57,355 nt of DNA from assembly GCF_018785315.1 (NCBI RefSeq), contig NZ_WQPN01000162.1:1-57355 (forward strand), in the 5' to 3' direction. Shown one piece after another: positions 52,873-57,355 of this stretch; position 1 is the first letter of the stretch, and each line of letters begins with the position of its first letter. Both the position numbers and the translations under genes were made by a program. The notes beneath the pieces were generated by a model. It ran no database searches. It was not told the origin of the DNA and was given only the letters and a program-made list of their open reading frames with translations. The stretch is from Clostridium sp. MCC353 (GTDB lineage Bacteria; Bacillota; Clostridia; Lachnospirales; Lachnospiraceae).

Positions 52873-55023
52873 ATGGCAAGAAAAATCAGAATTGGGATTG
52901 ACGTAGGAGGTACCTTCACAGATGCAATTGCGCTGGATAATGATACCTATGAGATTATAGGAATGAAAAAAGTGCATACCACCCACGAAGCGAAAGAAGG
53001 AGTGACCAAAGGCGTTATTGATATTCTGAATCTTTTGCTGAAAGAAATCAAATGTAACGCTGACGACGTGGTTTTCATCGCCCACGGCACCACCCAGGCG
53101 ACCAACGCCCTGCTGGAAGGCGATGTGGCTGATATCGGGGTGATCGGTATGGGAAGCGGGATCGGAACTGCCAAGATTAAAGCCGATACGGATGTGGGCA
53201 ATGTTTCCCTGGAAGATGATAAAGCGATCAAAACTTCCTACCGTTTCCTGAATACGGCAAATGGAATCGTCCGGGAAGAAGTGGAAAACATACTGAAGGA
53301 TTTCGAGGCGGAAGGCAGGCATGTGATCGTGGTCAGCGAGGCATTTTCCGTGGATGATCCTTCTCATGAAAAGGAGGTGGCAGCAATGGCCGCCCAAAAT
53401 GATATGATCGTCACCGCAACCCATGAACTGTCCAAACTTTACGGCCTCAGGGCCAGAACCAAAACCGCTGTCATCAACGCGTCAATCCTTCCTAAGATGA
53501 TGCAGACCGCCTCCATGACGGAACAGGCGGTGAAGGACGCAAAGGTGAAGGCCCCTCTCATGATCATGCGGAGCGACGGCGGGGTCATGCAGGTGGAAGA
53601 GGTAAAAAAACGGCCCATCCTCACGGTGCTTTCCGGTCCGGCAGCAGGGGTGGCCGGCGCTTTGATGTACGAAAAGATTTCAGACGGCATTTTCCTGGAA
53701 GTGGGCGGGACCAGCACGGATATATCGGCAATACAAAACGGCAGGGTTATAACCAAATATTCCAAAATCGGCGGACACAATACCTATGTCAGCTCTTTGG
53801 ATATTCATACCATCGGCATTGGGGGCGGAAGCATGGTGCGGTTTAAAAACCAGAATATCATCGACGTAGGGCCCAGAAGTTCCCATATCGCAGGGCTGCC
53901 CTATGCGTGTTTTGCCGATCCAAAAGAGCTGAAAGGTTCAAAGGTGGTCAGTGTGACCACTCCAAAGGATAAAACCACGGACTTTTTGGCGTTGGAAACC
54001 CCGTCAGGAAACAGGTACGCGGTTACCTTGACCTGCGCTGCCAACCGCCTCGGTTATATGCCAAAAGGGGATTATGCGCGGGGGAATGAAGAGAGCGTGA
54101 AGACCGCGTTTGAGATACTGGCGGAGGCATTTGGCAAAAATCCGGAGAAAATCGCCCAGGATATTGTGAATACGGCGGTTGGCAAGGTGGTGCCCGCTGT
54201 GGAGGAATTTATAAAGGAATATAATTTGTCGCAGAATTATCTGATTCTCACCGGAGGAGGCGGCGGAGCAAGTTCCGTAGTTCCTGCTGTGGCGGATAAG
54301 ATGAAGCTGAAATATAAGATTGCGGAAAATGCCCCTGTCATCGCTACAATCGGGGCAGCCCTGGCCATGGTGAGGGATTCTGTGGAACGGACGATTATAA
54401 ATCCCACCCAGGAAGACATTTTAAAGATCAGAAATGAGGCGGAACAGGCGGTGATCAAAGCCGGGGCGGCACCATCCACCGTAGAAGTCACCATTGATAT
54501 CGATACGGCAAAAAATATTGTTAAAGCGGTGGCTGTGGGAACCACGGATCTGAGTGCAAAGGCATCCATGGGAGAGGTTTTGACGGATGAGGAATTGGAA
54601 AAAACGGTGAGAGATTCTTTTAACCAGTTGGACAACTGCCGGGTAGAAAAAGTGTTCGGTTCCTCCACGCTCCATGCCTTCCATATTGAGGCCCGGAAAA
54701 AATCAGTAATCCCGTTTTTGAAACAAAAAATCAATATGCTGTGTGTGATCGACTGCAGCGGGATTATTAAACTGAGCATAGAAAATGCGGATTTCTATGA
54801 GTTCAAAGGACGTTCCAAATCAATGCTGGAAAAACAGATAGAGGATCATATGAAATTCGACGAATCGGGAAAGACCTCACCGATGATCTATCTGCTGATC
54901 AACGGTAAAATCGCGGATTTGTCGGGTCTGGACAGCTTGGAGCAGATTTCATCTCTTGCGGATATTGAATTGCAGAGACTGGGGGAAGAAGATCATTATC
55001 TGGCTGTTATCAAGAAGAGATAG
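52873..55023 (+). CDS. Hydantoinase/oxoprolinase family protein (HyuA-like)
   Basis: A 716-residue ASKHA-fold ATPase. The N-terminal Hydant_A_N domain (about 1-180; GIDVGGTFTDAIAL, AHGTTQATNALL) and the hydantoinase A domain (about 195-500; LSGPAAGVAGA, EVGGTSTDISAIQ, GIGGGSMV) are complete. The C-terminal 200 residues are less familiar to me. The family hydrolyses cyclic amides with ATP. No hydantoinase-B (HyuB) partner lies nearby, so it may work alone or as an activase. AGGAGATAGG is upstream of the ATG. Confidence 0.9.
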   Translation: MARKIRIGIDVGGTFTDAIALDNDTYEIIGMKKVHTTHEAKEGVTKGVIDILNLLLKEIKCNADDVVFIAHGTTQATNALLEGDVADIGVIGMGSGIGTAKIKADTDVGNVSLEDDKAIKTSYRFLNTANGIVREEVENILKDFEAEGRHVIVVSEAFSVDDPSHEKEVAAMAAQNDMIVTATHELSKLYGLRARTKTAVINASILPKMMQTASMTEQAVKDAKVKAPLMIMRSDGGVMQVEEVKKRPILTVLSGPAAGVAGALMYEKISDGIFLEVGGTSTDISAIQNGRVITKYSKIGGHNTYVSSLDIHTIGIGGGSMVRFKNQNIIDVGPRSSHIAGLPYACFADPKELKGSKVVSVTTPKDKTTDFLALETPSGNRYAVTLTCAANRLGYMPKGDYARGNEESVKTAFEILAEAFGKNPEKIAQDIVNTAVGKVVPAVEEFIKEYNLSQNYLILTGGGGGASSVVPAVADKMKLKYKIAENAPVIATIGAALAMVRDSVERTIINPTQEDILKIRNEAEQAVIKAGAAPSTVEVTIDIDTAKNIVKAVAVGTTDLSAKASMGEVLTDEELEKTVRDSFNQLDNCRVEKVFGSSTLHAFHIEARKKSVIPFLKQKINMLCVIDCSGIIKLSIENADFYEFKGRSKSMLEKQIEDHMKFDESGKTSPMIYLLINGKIADLSGLDSLEQISSLADIELQRLGEEDHYLAVIKKR

Positions 55024-55034
55024 GAAGGGTTAGA

Positions 55035-55601
55035 ATGGCTGAAATGATACCGGAATATAAAACGGAACTGGAAATATTCAATCAATTTGTATTTGCGGAT
55101 AATCTGGAAAATGGGGATAAACTTCAGATCATTCAGGAGGCCCTGGAACTAGGGGCTTTACAGGCGGAAGAGATCAGGAAAGAGTTTGGCCTGCAAATGC
55201 CGAAAGCCCTGCTGGAATCCCTGGGGATCAGGGTGGAATATGAAACCGGCGCTCAAAAGCTGAACGAAAATTATGTAAAATTTGCAGAATTCTATGCTAA
55301 AACAAAAGTAATCCGTTTGAACGGACCGGCAGTAAAAAAACTGGACCATAAGATGAAAAAGGGGCTGGCAGAGGATATTATTTTATGCCATGAATTGTAT
55401 CACTATTTTGAACTGGCCAGATGGGGAAGAGCTTCTGAGCGATTTATAAGAACCGTAAAGCTCTTTGGATTAATTCCCGTAAAGCGGAGAATGCTTCCTG
55501 CATCGGAACTGGCGGCAAACAGCTTTACAAAAACATACCTGGGGTTGGATTTTAATCCCCAGATCATTGAAAAATATTATTTTGACACGGATAATATCTG
55601 A
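55035..55601 (+). CDS. HExxH metallopeptidase-like protein (IrrE/ImmA-like)
   Basis: A 188-residue soluble protein with a zinc-binding-type HELYH at residues 119-123 (ILCHELYHYFE) and a downstream acid in SELAANSF near residue 157, a pattern like IrrE/ImmA-type peptidases. No signal peptide is evident. It follows the HyuA-like gene after 11 bp, so it is part of the same operon. The family call is by eye and tentative; the role in the pathway is unknown. Confidence 0.65.
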   Translation: MAEMIPEYKTELEIFNQFVFADNLENGDKLQIIQEALELGALQAEEIRKEFGLQMPKALLESLGIRVEYETGAQKLNENYVKFAEFYAKTKVIRLNGPAVKKLDHKMKKGLAEDIILCHELYHYFELARWGRASERFIRTVKLFGLIPVKRRMLPASELAANSFTKTYLGLDFNPQIIEKYYFDTDNI

Positions 55602-55613
55602 TTTTATTATCAA

Positions 55614-55691
55614 GCTGCGGCCGGATTGAGCGGAATGGTAAGGGTTCAGGCAGGTCTGAACTGTTACGCGGAATGTTCATCAGGCCGCAGC
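55614..55691. other. Structured hairpin with twin GCGGAATG internal loop after the hydantoinase operon
   Basis: GCTGCGGCC (55614-55622) pairs with GGCCGCAGC (55683-55691); inside, GTAA pairs with TTAC and GGTTCAG with CTGAAC. GCGGAATG occurs on both sides (55630-55637, 55668-55675), forming a symmetric internal loop that can make consecutive G-A pairs. It probably ends the operon, though the T-run after it is poor. The rest of the 353-bp gap (55602-55954) holds no gene I can support. Confidence 0.55.
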
Positions 55692-55954
55692 GTTTGTCTT
55701 TATTACATTATTTTTTCACACTTCCAGATATGGATCAACAGGCAAGGGCATTTATATGGCAGCATTTGTGGCGGCTATGGGATCCATATCTGTGTTTATA
55801 TTCAATCGTACTCATGATTGCTTGTATAATATAGAATATGCTGGTCCTAAGGCCATGTGACAGTTAATTGGGACAATTATCAGAATCCCCTTTATTTACC
55901 TGGAAATGGTGGTATACTTTTAAAATGACAGCGAAATGAAGGAGTACACCGATA

Positions 55955-56497
55955 ATGAACGATATATTTGAATACATGATCCGTGATCTTTCCCATCCAA
56001 TCAACTATCTGCCCATGGCGGCCGGCACGGCTGTTTTAATCGCAGTTTTCATTTGGCTGGGAAAAATCATATTTAAACGCAGCCATATATTCCAATGGCT
56101 GTCCCATAAAAGCGGAGTGATCTTTTTATTCAGCGTTTACTGTTATGTGCTATTGTATGAAGCGTTTTTTTCCCGGCCGCCGGGATCCCGCAATACGGTC
56201 AGCATGACGCTCTTCCAGACCTGGGGAACTACGGCCCAATCCCATGCTTATGTGATTGAAAATGTGCTGATGTTCATTCCTTATGGGCTTTTTATTTCTA
56301 TGCTTGCGGAATGGAGAACCATTAAAAAGGGCTGGCTCTGCATTTTAACCGCGCTCCTTTCCAGCAGCGCCCTGGAGTTCGCACAGTGGATGACCATGAG
56401 GGGGCATTGCCAGCTTGACGATGTGGTGATGAATACGCTGGGAGCAGGAATTGGGTGGGGGATTTATGCGGTGATTCTTTATTTAGTTGATTGGTGA
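55955..56497 (+). CDS. VanZ family membrane protein
   Basis: A 180-residue protein with about five hydrophobic segments. NVLMFIPYGLF and the C-terminal pattern SALEFAQWMTMRGHCQLDDV with NTLGAGIGWG are the VanZ-like signature. The relatives include a low-level teicoplanin-resistance protein, but most chromosomal VanZ-like proteins have no known role. AAGGAG lies upstream of the ATG. It ends 7 bp before fold-back element P3. Confidence 0.9.
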   Translation: MNDIFEYMIRDLSHPINYLPMAAGTAVLIAVFIWLGKIIFKRSHIFQWLSHKSGVIFLFSVYCYVLLYEAFFSRPPGSRNTVSMTLFQTWGTTAQSHAYVIENVLMFIPYGLFISMLAEWRTIKKGWLCILTALLSSSALEFAQWMTMRGHCQLDDVVMNTLGAGIGWGIYAVILYLVDW

Positions 56498-56504
56498 AAG
56501 TAAC

Positions 56505-56871
56505 GCCATGAATCCCGGGAATGGGGACGGACGGGGGCAGAGGGCTGCTTGGAGGTTTGACGCCAGGCGGAGCGGAATCCGTTGGCGATGAAAACCGGCT
56601 TCCAACCGTAAGTGAAACTAAGGCTACAGGGACGGAAAAAGACGGTCCGATGCCCATTCACGGTAAACTCTTTATGGGACTTTACCGTTCAGTGGGCATC
56701 TCAGAAACTGATTTGGTTTTCAGTTTCTGCCCGTCTTTTTCCATCCCTGGAGCCTAAGTTTCACTAACGGTTTCCAGACGGCTTTCATCGCCAACGGATT
56801 CCGCTCCGCCTGGCGTCAAACCTCCAAGCAGCCCTCTGCCCCCGTCCATCCCCATTCCCGGGATTCATGGC
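56505..56871 (+). repeat. Fold-back element P3 (long palindrome with three-way-junction core)
   Basis: Outer arms of roughly 88 bp (from 56505 and ending 56871) are complementary with about one mismatch. TAAG motifs are at 56619-56622 and 56754-56757 (139-nt core). Hairpin A is 56649-56700 (GATGCCC/GGGCATC), with apical loop CTCTTTATGGGAC. Hairpin B is 56702-56729 (CAGAAACTGA/TCAGTTTCTG, loop TTTGGTTT). Its right arm and flank are repeated at 1-209. It lies directly after vanZ and before the IS66-type element. Confidence 0.87.
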
Positions 56872-57001
56872 TGTGTACTGGTCTGATGAAGGATAAATAA
56901 AGATTTAGAGAAGGCATGTAGAAAAAGTAAAGACGCGTTTGATTGAGACGTTGCTTGGTATTTAGAGCAGATTATGGTATAGACATTTCAAATAACTGAT
57001 G
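56872..57001 (+). repeat. Shared right flank of P3 (direct repeat of 82-209)
   Basis: About 130 bp after the palindrome matches the flank at 82-209, ending at AACTGATG, where the IS66-type end begins. The conservation beyond the palindrome suggests either that the mobile unit includes it or that a larger segment was duplicated. No gene is visible. Confidence 0.7.
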
Positions 57002-57048
57002 GTAAGCGATACAAAACAGACCGTAGTGTACAACTGATAACCATCTGC

Positions 57049-57054
57049 TATACT
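57049..57054 (+). promoter_or_regulatory. Possible -10 element of the IS66 transposition genes
   Basis: TATACT at 57049-57054 with TGTACA 16 bp upstream (57027-57032) is a plausible weak promoter just inside the element. Confidence 0.4.
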
Positions 57055-57085
57055 CTTTTCAAAAGATTGAAGGAGGATATCAAAC

Positions 57086-57355
57086 GTGAATGTACATTAC
57101 AGCATTGACGAATGGAAAGATATTTTCAACCAGCGGATTCAAAGCGGCCTCTCTATACGGAACTGGTGCGAACTCAACGGTTTGAAATATGACACCTATA
57201 AATACTGGGAGAAAAAAGTAAAGGACCTAGAGAGCACAGAAAGCCCCGCCCCGGCTTTTGTTGAACTTCCTGCTAATTCCTATCCCATGGATGGCCTGGA
57301 AGCACCATCCATGCAGATCCGTTACCGTGAGTTTCAGGTCGGCATCCAGAACACG
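57086..57355 (+). CDS. tnpA: IS66 family accessory protein TnpA (partial, runs off the window)
   Basis: The first 90 residues, MNVHYSIDEWKDIFNQRI, then SGLSIRNWCELNGLKYDTYKYWEKK, form the helix-turn-helix segment typical of IS66 TnpA/OrfA-type accessory proteins. The start is GTG 57086 with AGGAGG 9 nt upstream. The C-terminus is missing because the window ends. The frame is intact as far as seen, so the element may be functional. Confidence 0.85.
   Translation, partial: MNVHYSIDEWKDIFNQRIQSGLSIRNWCELNGLKYDTYKYWEKKVKDLESTESPAPAFVELPANSYPMDGLEAPSMQIRYREFQVGIQNT

Larger units (their letters stand above)
57002..57355 (+). mobile_element. Left end of an IS66-family insertion sequence (cut by window end)
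   Basis: GTAAGCG at 57002-57008 is the conserved start of IS66 terminal repeats, and the first gene inside encodes an IS66-type accessory protein. IS66 elements make 8-bp target duplications, so AACTGATG (56994-57001) is the predicted duplication. The other end is outside the window. The insertion lies at the end of the P3 flank repeat. Confidence 0.8.

Noticed and set aside
55626-55817. A 63-residue frame and shorter peptides (e.g. from ATG 55730) in the gap before vanZ
   Set aside because: No ribosome binding site and no family resemblance; the region is better explained by the hairpin.
56322-56757. Open frames on both strands over P3
   Set aside because: They read through the palindrome arms or out of vanZ and have low-complexity Pro/Ser-rich or repetitive products.
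1-57355. CRISPR array, prophage or tRNA genes
   Set aside because: No regularly spaced short repeats, phage structural genes or tRNA cloverleafs were seen on reading; a tRNA scan and profile search would confirm this.

Overview
The window is a chromosomal segment from a spore-forming, anaerobic Clostridia-type bacterium, most likely a member of the Lachnospiraceae (Clostridium cluster XIVa). This is inferred from the gene order yicC-gmk-rpoZ-rimO-pgsA-cinA, from the sporulation genes spoIVA, yqfC, yqfD and gerW/ytfJ, from a spoVB-type flippase, from strong AGGAGG-type ribosome binding sites, and from protein sequences of Lachnospiraceae character. No species can be assigned from the sequence alone.

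Layout. 1-754 is non-coding and repeat-rich: the right arm of a large palindrome, a 65-bp tandem hairpin repeat and a complete 336-bp fold-back element (P1). 755-9094 is a forward housekeeping run (yicC, gmk, rpoZ, rimO, pgsA, cinA), two unrecognised proteins, a DUF2953 protein, gerW and a 45-residue membrane peptide. rpmB is divergent from asp23-fakA-recG-sseB (9183-14338). prs (reverse) faces them. 15865-20280 holds a DUF512 radical SAM protein, der, plsY and gpsA. 20300-25368 is a complete branched-chain amino-acid ABC transporter (livJ, then livHMGF with its own promoter). 25439-29572 holds an HD hydrolase, spoIVA, a beta-CASP nuclease and rnhA. 29753-33696 holds an LprI-like exported protein, a small membrane protein, alaS and rpsU. 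33864-40130 is a sporulation/RNA-processing run (yqfC, yqfD, phoH, ybeY, a DUF3048 lipoprotein, a flippase, a BofC-like protein). Two flavoproteins follow, then proB-DUF896-5-FCL-proA (to 46083).

46084-57355 is accessory in character: a second fold-back element (P2), a reverse-strand GNAT/YoaP gene, WYL and MarR regulators, an IclR-controlled catabolic operon (FAD oxidoreductase, permease, hydantoinase-A protein, HExxH peptidase-like protein), vanZ, a third fold-back element (P3) and the left end of an IS66-family insertion sequence cut by the window end.

The most unusual content is the family of fold-back elements P1 (370-705), P2 (46107-46395) and P3 (56505-56871), plus a partial copy at 1-81. 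Each can fold into a very long outer stem, a TAAG/TAAG internal loop, an inner stem and a three-way junction with two hairpins. Across copies the stems change sequence while staying complementary, but loop and junction motifs and the 136-139-nt core length are kept. I cannot match this family to a named element; it looks like a structured RNA or single-stranded-DNA mobile repeat. A repeat of about 210 bp (1-209 and 56791-57001) brackets the window.
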